This document shows positions 1 through 8,566 of a stretch of 64,000 nucleotides of DNA, piece by piece. The position numbers were made by a program, and so were the translations under genes. How positions within the stretch are numbered: position 1 is the first letter of the stretch; each line of letters begins with the position of its first letter. The notes under the pieces are model-generated. The model had not been told where the DNA came from, made no database searches, and saw only the letters and a program-made list of their open reading frames with translations. Source of the stretch: Primorskyibacter sedentarius (GTDB taxonomy: Bacteria; Pseudomonadota; Alphaproteobacteria; Rhodobacterales; Rhodobacteraceae); assembly GCF_004342065.1 (NCBI RefSeq), contig NZ_SLZU01000005.1, positions 143,357-207,356 of the forward strand. Direction: 5' to 3'.

Positions 1-122
1 GTGACGCCGACGATATGCAGCTCTGCACTGTATTTCGAAGCAAGGTCCGCCGCCACGGAAAGTGCTTTGTCCATCTGCTCGGTATGGCCGAGATCGACAG
101 GGATCATAATTTTCGTGAACAT
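1..122 (-). CDS. Universal stress protein (UspA family), truncated by window edge
   Basis: Only the first 40 codons are inside the window; the rest lies to the left. The protein opens MFTKIMIPVDLGHTEQMDKA, the usual first beta strand and helix of the Usp fold (KIMxPxD, then A-rich helix), followed by LAS..AELHIVGV, its second strand. A GGAG box sits 8 nt before the ATG. Usp proteins bind ATP/AMP or act as stress-linked modulators in the cytoplasm. The gene is divergent from a BCCT osmolyte carrier; Usp genes often sit beside transporters, so a role in modulating uptake is possible but is inference. Confidence 0.85.
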   Translation of the reverse strand, partial: MFTKIMIPVDLGHTEQMDKALSVAADLASKYSAELHIVGV

Positions 123-335
123 TGTGTTTTCTCCTTGCTGGCATCGACATTGCCACGGCGACGGCCTGCGGTCCTTGAGGTCGATCAATACGCGAGATTC
201 ACCGCGTGCAGCCCCGTTCCACCCGAATTCCGGCGGTCTCGCGTCAGATAATCTTTGACTTCCGTTGCGTCACTGACGACCCTGACAGTCATTGGCCTTT
301 GGCCGACGCCCAGAAAACCGAGAGGAAACAAAGCC

Positions 336-1934
336 ATGTCATCATCTGAACCAGAGGCCCCGGTCGATGAGAGTATGGAATACTCCACCGACTATGAATT
401 AGGGCAGGACAATATCCGCCCGCTGGGCCTGGATATCCACAACCCGGTTTTCCTGATCTCCAGCATTCTGATTTTCGCATTCGTTCTTCTTGCGCTGGCC
501 AATCAAGAGGCATCGGCAACCTTTTTTGGCTGGCTGCGCCCATGGCTGACCAGCACCTTCGACTGGTTCCTCGTTCTGTCGGTCGACGCCATAACCCTGT
601 TCTGCCTGGCGTTGATCATTCTGCCCGTGGGCAAGGTAAGGATTGGCGGCAAGGACGCGACGCCGGATTACACCTATGCGGGCTGGATCGCGATGATGTT
701 TGCGGCAGGCATCGGCATCGGGCTGCTGTTCTTTGGCGTGCTTGAACCCGTCTATTACAACTTCGCTGAAGATGGCGCTGCGCATCCTCTGGGGATCGAC
801 GCGTCGCTTCCGGGCAATGAATATATCGGCGTCGTCGGCACCATTCACCATTGGGGGCTGGAAGGCTGGGCGATCTATGCCGCTGTCGGTCTGAGCCTTG
901 CGATTTTCTGCTATAACCTCGGCCTGCCATTGACGCTGCGCTCTGCCTTCTATCCGTTGCTGGGTGAAAAGGTCTGGGGGTGGTGGGGTCACGCGATCGA
1001 CACGCTGGCCGTATTCGCAACATTATTCGGCCTGACCACATCTTTGGGCCTTGGCGCGCAGCAAGTGGCTGCAGGCTTGTACGAGATCTTCGGGATCGTA
1101 CCTTCGAACACTGTGACCGTCCTGCTGATTATCGGGATCACCTGTATTGCCCTGGGCTCCGTCTTGCTGGGCATGGACAAGGGGGTAAAGCGGCTGTCCG
1201 AGATCAACATGATCATGGCCGTTGTCCTGTTCATCTTCGTGTTGCTTGTGACGGGTCTCGTCTCGGGGCTGACACGCTATGTGAGCGTCATGGCCGACTA
1301 CATTGTCGCCCTGCCGGCCCTGTCCAACCCGTTCGGGCGCGAAGACACCAGCTATTTCCACGGCTGGACCACCTTCTACTGGGCCTGGTGGATCGCCTGG
1401 TCGCCCTTCGTGGGCATGTTCATCGCCCGCATCTCCAAGGGTCGTACGGTGCGTGAATTCGTTCTGTGCGCCCTGATCGCGCCAACGGCCGTCTGCGCCT
1501 TGTGGATGTCCACCTTCGGAGGGGCCGCCATCGACATGATCAATGCAGGCGGCGCCGAAGGCGTCACGGCCACCGTTGTCGACAGCTACAAGCCCGAAGG
1601 GGCCCTGTTCGGCTTTCTCAAGGAGCTTCCCTTCTACGGTATCGTCGCCCCGATCTCGCTGGTGCTGATCATCATCTTCTTTGTCACCTCGTCCGACAGT
1701 GGATCGCTTGTGATCGATACGATCACGGCCGGCGGCAAGATGGATGCGCCCGTCATCCAGCGCATCTTCTGGTGTACGCTTGAAGGGCTGGTGGCAATCG
1801 CGCTGCTTCTGGGCGGGGGCCTGAGTGCGCTTCAGGGGGCTGCCGTCTCGACGGGGATCCCGTTCACGCTTGTCGTGCTGATGATGTGCTACTGCCTGTG
1901 GCTCGCGCTGAAATCAGAGCACGCGAAGCTCTGA
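336..1934 (+). CDS. BCCT family transporter (betaine/choline/DMSP type)
   Basis: Encodes 532 residues with about twelve hydrophobic segments. Family landmarks are the glycine-rich stretch AAGIGIGLLFFGVLEP, a Trp-containing segment (HHWGLEGWAIYA, about 168-181) and the BCCT signature FYWAWWIAWSPFVGMFIARI followed by SKGRTVREF (about 345-372). BCCT carriers import quaternary ammonium or sulfonium compounds such as glycine betaine, choline, carnitine or DMSP with Na+ or H+; the substrate cannot be set here. The protein ends soon after the last membrane helix, so it lacks the long C-terminal osmosensor tail of BetP. I chose ATG 336 because AGAGGAAA lies just upstream; an in-frame ATG at 255 would add 27 hydrophilic residues without a good ribosome site. 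Confidence 0.93.
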   Translation: MSSSEPEAPVDESMEYSTDYELGQDNIRPLGLDIHNPVFLISSILIFAFVLLALANQEASATFFGWLRPWLTSTFDWFLVLSVDAITLFCLALIILPVGKVRIGGKDATPDYTYAGWIAMMFAAGIGIGLLFFGVLEPVYYNFAEDGAAHPLGIDASLPGNEYIGVVGTIHHWGLEGWAIYAAVGLSLAIFCYNLGLPLTLRSAFYPLLGEKVWGWWGHAIDTLAVFATLFGLTTSLGLGAQQVAAGLYEIFGIVPSNTVTVLLIIGITCIALGSVLLGMDKGVKRLSEINMIMAVVLFIFVLLVTGLVSGLTRYVSVMADYIVALPALSNPFGREDTSYFHGWTTFYWAWWIAWSPFVGMFIARISKGRTVREFVLCALIAPTAVCALWMSTFGGAAIDMINAGGAEGVTATVVDSYKPEGALFGFLKELPFYGIVAPISLVLIIIFFVTSSDSGSLVIDTITAGGKMDAPVIQRIFWCTLEGLVAIALLLGGGLSALQGAAVSTGIPFTLVVLMMCYCLWLALKSEHAKL

Positions 1935-1947
1935 ACGCAACCGCTGG

Positions 1948-1980
1948 TTGGCCGGAGGTTCCGAACGGACCTTCGGCCAA
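1948..1980 (+). terminator. Hairpin after the BCCT gene, possible terminator
   Basis: Arms TTGGCCGGAGGTTCCG and CGGACCTTCGGCCAA pair almost fully with one bulge and one G-U pair, starting 13 nt after the BCCT stop. There is no clear T-run after it, so it may be a weak or factor-assisted terminator. Confidence 0.4.
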
Positions 1981-2190
1981 CGCCTTGCTTTGCGCACCCC
2001 AAGGCGCCGTTCCTACCCCCACGACCCTGCCCCGCCCGGCAGAATTTTCATGCGTGGCAAAGCAGTTAGTCAACGCGACCAGCACCTTGAGCGTTGACGG
2101 GTAGGCATGCATCCCATACAACGTTTGCGTGCCCTGCGATTTAGTGATTACACTTTTTTGGTGCAGCTACATTGCGAGAAGGATACATTG

Positions 2191-2868
2191 ATGTCGAATA
2201 TAGGCGGCAAGGCCTATGCGATGAATGTGGTAACGCCGAGCAATCCCAAGATCACTTGGATCAACCGGCTGTTGTTCATGGCATCGCGCGGACTCCCCGA
2301 AAATTTGCAGGGCTTGTTGGGCCTGTCGATCATCCATTTCGCGCGCTGGGTCATCATCCGCCCTAAGGACTGGCCGGATTTGGGTCAGGGCAAGCAGACG
2401 GTCAAGAATGACTACATGCTGTTCTGCTCCAACTTCAACGGAACTTGGGATCAGTATATCGACGCGTTCTCTGACGGTATCCCGAAAGGTCTGAACCTTT
2501 TCTGGTACTCCGCCACGAAATATCCGCAGTCTATCCCGGTCACGACGTTCAAGAATTACATCACCTACAATCAGGTGAACACTGACTACTATTACAACGC
2601 GACGCCCGGCTCTGCGCAGCGTGACATCAAATCCAGCCTGAGGGTTTACGACGAAGTGCGGCGCCTTGCAAAGCTGCATGCCTCGCAATCGCCCGAGGAC
2701 TTCGCGAAAAGCTATCGTGACGCGATGTTCAGGATACAGGACGCTCTTGGCGAACCCGGTATCGGCCCCGTGGCCAGCCTGGATACGGAACGCGCCGATA
2801 TCAATCGCAGCGCCTACGTGAAGGACGCCCAGAGAGAATTCGACAGCGAGCGCACATCAACTTCCTGA
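2191..2868 (+). CDS. Uncharacterised alpha+beta protein next to DyP peroxidase
   Basis: Encodes 225 residues, not assigned to a named family. It is soluble, without signal peptide or membrane helix. The centre reads IIHFARWVIIRPKDW...DYMLFCSNFNGTWDQYIDAFSD...GLNLFWYSATKYP, a strand-helix-strand pattern like the ferredoxin-like (dimeric alpha+beta barrel) half of DyP peroxidases. The next gene has a parallel pattern (HLARMFVLSD...LNAAYLVFCADID...EEIYRNCVGF), so the two may be diverged relatives. It starts a same-strand run with the next gene (10 nt gap), the DyP peroxidase and the P450, probably one operon. ATG 2191 was preferred over 2107 because GAGAAGGA lies upstream and the extra 28 residues look non-coding. 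Function unknown. Confidence 0.7.
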   Translation: MSNIGGKAYAMNVVTPSNPKITWINRLLFMASRGLPENLQGLLGLSIIHFARWVIIRPKDWPDLGQGKQTVKNDYMLFCSNFNGTWDQYIDAFSDGIPKGLNLFWYSATKYPQSIPVTTFKNYITYNQVNTDYYYNATPGSAQRDIKSSLRVYDEVRRLAKLHASQSPEDFAKSYRDAMFRIQDALGEPGIGPVASLDTERADINRSAYVKDAQREFDSERTSTS

Positions 2869-2878
2869 GGAGTGTCCC

Positions 2879-3895
2879 ATGGCCGATCTCGACACTGGTC
2901 ACCTTTTTCTCACCACGCTCGCGCCGATCAGGCATGGCAAGTCGTCAGACGGTTCCAACACGTCCTGCGAGCAGCAGGTGCGCACAGCACTTGCGGAACT
3001 GCCGACAGCGATGCAATCGCCCGCCACGCAGAATATCGGGCTGAACAGCCCGTTCTCACGCAACAAGCGCAACCATCTGGCGCGCATGTTCGTGCTGAGC
3101 GATGTCATCTACAACGGCCGCAACTCCCAGAACCCGATCGTCGCAACGGCGAAGGGCATCAACCCCGTCAATCCGCAGGAGATCGACAAGCTGAACGCGG
3201 CGTATCTGGTGTTCTGCGCCGATATTGACGCCATCACAGAAGACGGTGCCCCGCTGCCCGCCGATCTTAGTGCCGAAGAACAGAGGCAGGTCCGCAAATC
3301 CTATGCCCGCGAGCTATGGAAAACGATGGGCCCGGAACTTGAAGAGATCTATCGCAACTGCGTGGGCTTTGAAGGTGTCAAAACAGCGGATGATTTCGCG
3401 AATTACCTTGATAAATGTCATGTCGAAACGACCATGCCCTTCCATGACTATTACCTGAAACTGCCGGAGTTCAACGAACTGTCACTGCCAAAGCTTCTGG
3501 CAGGTGTGCTCGTGCCCGCGGGCATCGGGCTGCTGGGGCTGGTGCTGTGGCTTTTCGGGGCGTCCAGCCTTTTGGGGATCAGCACGCTGTTGCTGTTCTT
3601 TCTTGGTTTCATCATCGCTGCAATCGCGGCGGTGCTGAGCGTGAAATTCGCATTAAAGAACGGCGCCAAACCACTGGCACCGGGAGAATATGACGACCTG
3701 CCATCGGTGCTCAAGGCGCTTTACGTGCAGCAAACCTTTGCGGATTTCGCCATCGATCATCAGGGCGCGGACGCAAACAAGCTGTATGAGGATTTCGGAT
3801 CCTTCCTGCAAACGCACAAACCCGAAGATAAATCGGCACCGACACAAAATCCCGGCGTGATCTCGATCGCGGCCGAGGGTGGCCTTTCAAGCTAG
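2879..3895 (+). CDS. Uncharacterised protein with two C-terminal membrane helices
   Basis: Encodes 338 residues. The N-terminal 200 are soluble, with HLARMFVLSDVIYNGR and LNAAYLVFCADID, an arrangement echoing the preceding protein. Two hydrophobic helices follow at about 204-226 and 231-255 with a short turn, then a roughly 80-residue soluble tail, so it is probably anchored in the inner membrane with both ends on the same side. ATG 2879 follows GAGGAGTG. Only 10 nt separate it from the upstream gene and its stop lies 14 nt before the peroxidase ATG. Context suggests it tethers or partners the DyP/P450 enzymes; this is inference. I do not recognise a family. Confidence 0.7.
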   Translation: MADLDTGHLFLTTLAPIRHGKSSDGSNTSCEQQVRTALAELPTAMQSPATQNIGLNSPFSRNKRNHLARMFVLSDVIYNGRNSQNPIVATAKGINPVNPQEIDKLNAAYLVFCADIDAITEDGAPLPADLSAEEQRQVRKSYARELWKTMGPELEEIYRNCVGFEGVKTADDFANYLDKCHVETTMPFHDYYLKLPEFNELSLPKLLAGVLVPAGIGLLGLVLWLFGASSLLGISTLLLFFLGFIIAAIAAVLSVKFALKNGAKPLAPGEYDDLPSVLKALYVQQTFADFAIDHQGADANKLYEDFGSFLQTHKPEDKSAPTQNPGVISIAAEGGLSS

Positions 3896-3909
3896 GATTG
3901 ACATTCGAA

Positions 3910-5583
3910 ATGACCCGCAGCCTGAATCTCGACGACATACAAGGCAACGTGATCCGCGCCTACGGACGCTATTCCTTTCCCTTCGCCCGGTACTTCTTTC
4001 TCAACATCGCGGATTGCGGCAAGGGTCGGCAGTTCATTCAGGCGGTCCGCCAGAAGGTTACGACCGGCGCCGTCTGGCCTGAGGGTGGCAAGCCACTGGT
4101 CACGTTGAATATCGGGTTCACCTTTCTGGGGATGCTGAAGCTGCAGATTCCCGAGCGCACCTTGCGCGGCATGCCCGAGGATTTCATCTCTGGCATGCGA
4201 AACCGGGCCTTCATCCTTGGTGACCGCGACGTGACAAAGACAGAGGCGGAATCCGTCGGCTGGGACAAGCATTGGGATCCGATCTGGCAGGGCAATCGCA
4301 AGGGTGACGGCGATGATACCGACAATGTCCATATCTGGATCTCGATGAACGCCCAGCTGAAGACGCCGGGACAGGACGAACCGGTCGACGAGCTGGAGCA
4401 GCAGACACAATGGCTGCGCGATCTTTGCCAGGAGCTTGACCAGGGCGTCCGGATCCTGACCACGAATGGCAAGAATGGCGATCAGGAATACCAGGCCTCC
4501 TCCGCCGTGTTTGAAGAGAAGAACGGCATAAAACTCCCCACGCCGAAAGAGCATTTTGGTTTTTCCGACGGCATTGGCGATCCGGTTTACAAAGGTCAGT
4601 ACCCTCCGGAAATCGAGAAGCAAAACGTCATCGGGCGCGGCAAGCGCATGACGCCCGAAGCCGGGTGGGAGCCCATCGAGGCGGGTGAGTTCATCCTCGG
4701 TCAACCCGACGAAAGCCAGGAACTGCCCCCCGCCGCCGCGCCGCCGGAATTCACGCGAAACTCCACCTTCATGGCCTATCGCAAGCTGCATGAAAATGTC
4801 GGCACATTCGAAGAGGTCATGCGCGAAGAGGCAAAATCCTATGCCGCGGTTCAGGGCGTGTCAGAGGTCGAGGCGCGCGAAACCCTGCACGCCAAAATGT
4901 GCGGGCGCTGGTCCGATGGTGTGCCCACATCCGTGGTTCCGACCTATGAAGAATGGATCGCCTTTGGTGACAAGATGGGGTTCAACGACCCTGATCCCGT
5001 CAAGTCGCTGGAAAATCAGGTCGCTTATCTGCGCTCTCCTGCGGCGTCGAATTTTGTCTATGCGGATGACATGCTGGGGTACAAGAACCCGGTCGGATCG
5101 CATCTGCGCCGGATGAACACGCGGGACTATCTCGACCCGCTTAACAAGGTCGGCATCGATCCTGAAACGGGCGAGCAATTCAAGAACGAAAGCGCCACAT
5201 CCGCGCTGAACAAGCGACGCCGGATTTTGCGACGCGGCCTGCCCTACGGCCCGCGGGTCGGCGAAGAAAAGAACGACGAGACCGAACAGGGCGTCACGAT
5301 GATCATCATGTGCGCCAGCCTTTCGCGCCAGTTCGAATTCGTGCAGCAGCAGTGGATTCAATACGGGCTGGACTTTCACCAGGGCAATGACACCTGCCCG
5401 ATGCTTGGCAATCATGATCGCCACAAACGTTTCACGATCACGGCGGACCCGAAATCCGGCAAACAGCCCTATGTCATGAGCAAGCTGAAGACCTTTGTCG
5501 AATGCCGTGGCGGCGACTATTTCTTCATCCCTTCCATGACAGGCTTGCGGATGATGGCCATGGGCATCGTCGACGCAACATGA
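3910..5583 (+). CDS. DyP-type heme peroxidase
   Basis: Encodes 557 residues, long for bacterial DyPs and closer to the extended class with insertions. Key motifs are GFSDG (217-221, with the acid-base Asp220) and GSHLRRMNTRD with the probable proximal heme ligand His398, equivalent to the AHIRK.NPR motif of fungal enzymes. RRGLPYG and an FVQQQW segment follow. DyPs use H2O2 to oxidise dyes, lignin fragments or other reductants; some act in encapsulated or secreted form. No signal peptide is visible, so it is probably cytoplasmic or membrane-associated through a partner. ATG 3910 was preferred over TTG 3898 because the AGGA at 3894-3897 abuts the TTG but is 12 nt from the ATG; the choice is uncertain. 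A P450 gene follows 25 nt later. Confidence 0.9.
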   Translation: MTRSLNLDDIQGNVIRAYGRYSFPFARYFFLNIADCGKGRQFIQAVRQKVTTGAVWPEGGKPLVTLNIGFTFLGMLKLQIPERTLRGMPEDFISGMRNRAFILGDRDVTKTEAESVGWDKHWDPIWQGNRKGDGDDTDNVHIWISMNAQLKTPGQDEPVDELEQQTQWLRDLCQELDQGVRILTTNGKNGDQEYQASSAVFEEKNGIKLPTPKEHFGFSDGIGDPVYKGQYPPEIEKQNVIGRGKRMTPEAGWEPIEAGEFILGQPDESQELPPAAAPPEFTRNSTFMAYRKLHENVGTFEEVMREEAKSYAAVQGVSEVEARETLHAKMCGRWSDGVPTSVVPTYEEWIAFGDKMGFNDPDPVKSLENQVAYLRSPAASNFVYADDMLGYKNPVGSHLRRMNTRDYLDPLNKVGIDPETGEQFKNESATSALNKRRRILRRGLPYGPRVGEEKNDETEQGVTMIIMCASLSRQFEFVQQQWIQYGLDFHQGNDTCPMLGNHDRHKRFTITADPKSGKQPYVMSKLKTFVECRGGDYFFIPSMTGLRMMAMGIVDAT

Positions 5584-5608
5584 GCCCAGCACCCCGAAAG
5601 GACAGGCA

Positions 5609-6970
5609 ATGATCTCAGCGCTTCGCAATATTGGCGAAACGGTTTTCAACGGCGCCGCTATTTGGGGCGAAGGGCTCCGGTCGCTCGGCCAGCTTGGGAT
5701 GATCGGCGCCAAGGCGGCACGTGCCGATGGCGGATTGCGCAAAAATATCGGGCCAGAGCTGAAATCCGTTTCGGGACAGCGAAAGGTCTTTGAGGTTCTT
5801 CGCGCCTTTTCGCCGAACCTGTCGCTCAAACGCCAGTTGGTGAAGAGCTATGACAATACCGGCACCGTGATCGTCACTCGCAACAATGATTGTATCGAGG
5901 TGCTGGACAGGAACGAGGATTTCGAGGTCGTCTATGGCAGCCGGATGCGCAAGCTGACGGACGGCGACAACTTCTTTCTGGGGATGCAGCCGGGCTGGGA
6001 CTATACCCGCGATACATCCGCGATGCGGCTTGCTGCCCGTCAGACCGACGTGGCAGAGATTGTCCTGCCGCGCGCAAAACTTCTGGCAGGCGATATCGTC
6101 GAGCGGAGCCACGGCAAGATCGACCTGCCCGCGCAGCTGTCCTTGCAGGTGCCGTGGGACATGACGAAAACATATTTCGGCGTCGGCGGGCCAGATGCCG
6201 CCACGATGAAGGAATGGACCTCCACCTTGTTCTGGTACCTGTTCGAAGACCTTCCTGCCGATCCTGCTCTGGATCAAAAGGCGATGAGTTATGCGGCGGC
6301 GCTTCGTGACTATCTCGACACTGCCATTGCCGACCGCAAGGCCAACCCGACCGAGGATGCCGACATCCTGAACCGCTGCCTTGCCCTGCAGGCGGCGGAC
6401 ACTCCGGGGATGAGCGATATTGGCATTCGCAACAATCTGTTGGGCCTGCTGATCGGGGCGATCCCCACGATTTCCAAAGCGTGCTGTTATGCGATGGACG
6501 AGCTGCTGAACCGTCCCGATGAGCTTATACTGGCGCAAAGCGCGGCGCGTGCGGGTGACGACGCCACATTCGAAAATTACATCTGGGAAGCGCTGCGTTT
6601 TTATCCGCACAACCCGGTCATCTACCGCCGCGCGACCCGCGATACCGTCATCGCGCGGTCCACCTTTCGTCAGGCCCGCGTGAAAAAAGGCCAGATGGTT
6701 TTTGCAGCGACACTATCGGCCATGTTCGACCGCCGCGCTGTCGAGGCGCCGCACGAATTCCGCGTCAATCGCCCGTTCGAGACCTACATAATCTGGGGCT
6801 ACGGCATGCATACCTGCTTTGGTGCCGCCATCAACAAGGCGGTGATCCCGGCGATACTGAAACCACTTCTGGCGCAGAGGAACCTTCGTCGCGCGCCCGG
6901 CCCTGCCGGTCAGATCGACACCGGCCCCACGCCGCATCCGCAGCATTTCCATCTGGAATTCGACGCTTAG
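5609..6970 (+). CDS. Cytochrome P450
   Basis: Encodes 453 residues without an N-terminal membrane anchor. It has the K-helix ExxR (EALR, Glu327/Arg330) and a heme loop WGYGMHTCFGAAIN with Cys403 as thiolate ligand; Trp replaces the usual Phe at the start of FxxGxxxCxG. The I-helix reads LLIGAIPTISKA (about 281-292) and lacks the acidic residue-Thr pair that most monooxygenases use for O2 activation. That is seen in P450s that use peroxide or rearrange oxygenated lipids. It lies 25 nt after a DyP peroxidase and is presumably co-transcribed. AAAGGACAGGCA precedes the ATG. Substrate unknown. Confidence 0.9.
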   Translation: MISALRNIGETVFNGAAIWGEGLRSLGQLGMIGAKAARADGGLRKNIGPELKSVSGQRKVFEVLRAFSPNLSLKRQLVKSYDNTGTVIVTRNNDCIEVLDRNEDFEVVYGSRMRKLTDGDNFFLGMQPGWDYTRDTSAMRLAARQTDVAEIVLPRAKLLAGDIVERSHGKIDLPAQLSLQVPWDMTKTYFGVGGPDAATMKEWTSTLFWYLFEDLPADPALDQKAMSYAAALRDYLDTAIADRKANPTEDADILNRCLALQAADTPGMSDIGIRNNLLGLLIGAIPTISKACCYAMDELLNRPDELILAQSAARAGDDATFENYIWEALRFYPHNPVIYRRATRDTVIARSTFRQARVKKGQMVFAATLSAMFDRRAVEAPHEFRVNRPFETYIIWGYGMHTCFGAAINKAVIPAILKPLLAQRNLRRAPGPAGQIDTGPTPHPQHFHLEFDA

Positions 6971-6983
6971 TGCGGCGTCAGCT

Positions 6984-8537
6984 TCAGTCGTAGTCGATCC
7001 GGTAGGTCACTTCCAAGGACCGCACCTGCCTGTCTGTAGCAATATCGGGCCGAAAGCTGATCAAACCGTTTTCCTGCAAGGTGGCCACGGGCCGTACCGA
7101 GACAGACTCGAAGGACTGGCCCGCGGGCGAGCCCTTTGCGCCATCCTCGAACAGCTCCATGATCGCGAGTAGCTTGGCCTTCTGTTGCTGATAGCTGGCT
7201 TTCGCAAAATCGCTGATCTGGCGTTCGATCTTGCGTTCTATCCGTTCGGCATCGCCGCTGCGGCCCATTCCCAGATAAGCCTCGGCCAGCGTCAGGTAAA
7301 TCCATTCCCGGTCGCCGCGACTGGCAAGACCTTCCTCGTCACTGACAAGGTCTTCACAGATGCGGGCAACCTGCGCGCGGATCATGTTGGCATGGCCGTA
7401 GCTGACGGTCGCGTCAAAGCCCGGTTCAAGCCGGGTCGCGCGCAGGCTGTACATGAAGGCCACATTGATGCCGTTGTAATAGTCCTGCTTGATGTAGAAG
7501 CCACGCTCGTAGAAACGGATGGCGCGATCGAGAAACTCCATGTCGTCGGTCAGCTCGAAAAGGCGCTTGTTGATAGCCCCGGCCAGACCCAGCGTTTCAG
7601 GATCGTTGGTGATGCCGGGCGCGCAGTGCGTCTCCAGGATCTCTTCTGCCTGATACAGCGCCGCAATCGCCCTGTCCGGGTCAGCCGTGCCGGAACTGCC
7701 CGTCCTCTCACCGGCTTTGTAGGTGGCAAGCGCCAGCTTTTGCACGATGTAGACGTCCGGCTTGCCCCCGGATGCGCCTTCCGTCTGAGATTGCACCAGC
7801 CTGTCAAGCAGGCCAATCGCATCTTCAAATCTTTTCTCCGCCATAGCACTTTCAGCTGATCGCAGAAGGTCCGCCAGCGTGGCCCCGTCTGCGGCAGGGG
7901 GCTGATCGCGATCCTCGGGCGGGATGTAGGCGGGCGGCTCCAGATAGGATTCCGGCGCGTATTCGGGCGGCTTCATGCCTTTGAGGTTCCGGTAGATCGG
8001 GCTGTCGGATTCCGGTGGCAACTCTGGCGAGGACTTTCGGCGCGACATTTCCACCCCGATGATCTTGTCCAGAAGCTCTGACAGGTAGCTTACGAACCGC
8101 TCTTGTTCGGGCGCGCCTATCTCTTCTCCGCCATGTTCATATTGGTGGATCACGAAAGAGCTGAGGTCGAACGGAATACGTTCAAGCAGCAAGGATTCAG
8201 CAATCAGGACCGTAGTGTTTGGGCGCTGTGCATGCCGCACGCCAAGTTCGTAGAATACGTTGGCGTTCAGCGTCGAAAGATCGGCAATGACAAGGTCCGC
8301 CTCGAAGATCCAGCGATACATGATCGAGTCGATCTGCCCCGTGAGGTTCGCATCAATCGCCCGAAAGCAATTCACATCAACCCTGTCGCAGGCGGGCTGC
8401 ACAAGCTGCCGAAAGGTCTGGTCAAGGTTCAATACCCGGCCCGTCACGTAGTCCGTCTTCTTGCCAAAGCCGGTCACGACAAAGCAGGTCAGTTGGCGCG
8501 CAGCCTCTGTCGACGGTTCTGTCACGGCATCCTGCAT
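6984..8537 (-). CDS. DRHyd/TIR-like domain fused to TRAFs-binding (DUF4071-like) repeat region
   Basis: Encodes 517 residues. About residues 15-165 form a nucleoside deoxyribosyltransferase/TIR-like Rossmann domain (LTCFVVTGFGKK, then ADLVIADLSTLNANVFYELG and VRHA; Asp and Glu there are the likely NAD/nucleotide-site residues). A proline-rich linker (about 170-220) leads to an alpha-helical TPR-like region (about 225-440) resembling the MAP3K TRAFs-binding domain, then a beta-rich tail. The same two-domain order is reported for the N-terminus of animal ASK/MAP3K5 kinases. The family name is from memory of motif patterns, not a search. It lies 29 nt after the patatin gene with GGGGGAG before the ATG, so the two form an operon. 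Likely a nucleotide-cleaving signalling protein in a conflict system. Confidence 0.75.
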   Translation of the reverse strand: MQDAVTEPSTEAARQLTCFVVTGFGKKTDYVTGRVLNLDQTFRQLVQPACDRVDVNCFRAIDANLTGQIDSIMYRWIFEADLVIADLSTLNANVFYELGVRHAQRPNTTVLIAESLLLERIPFDLSSFVIHQYEHGGEEIGAPEQERFVSYLSELLDKIIGVEMSRRKSSPELPPESDSPIYRNLKGMKPPEYAPESYLEPPAYIPPEDRDQPPAADGATLADLLRSAESAMAEKRFEDAIGLLDRLVQSQTEGASGGKPDVYIVQKLALATYKAGERTGSSGTADPDRAIAALYQAEEILETHCAPGITNDPETLGLAGAINKRLFELTDDMEFLDRAIRFYERGFYIKQDYYNGINVAFMYSLRATRLEPGFDATVSYGHANMIRAQVARICEDLVSDEEGLASRGDREWIYLTLAEAYLGMGRSGDAERIERKIERQISDFAKASYQQQKAKLLAIMELFEDGAKGSPAGQSFESVSVRPVATLQENGLISFRPDIATDRQVRSLEVTYRIDYD

Positions 8538-8566
8538 GCGCTCCCCCTTTCCTGCTCACCCGGCGT

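Noticed and set aside
3892..4791. 299-codon minus-strand frame over the DyP gene
   Set aside because: DyP motifs in the plus frame are clear; the minus frame has none.
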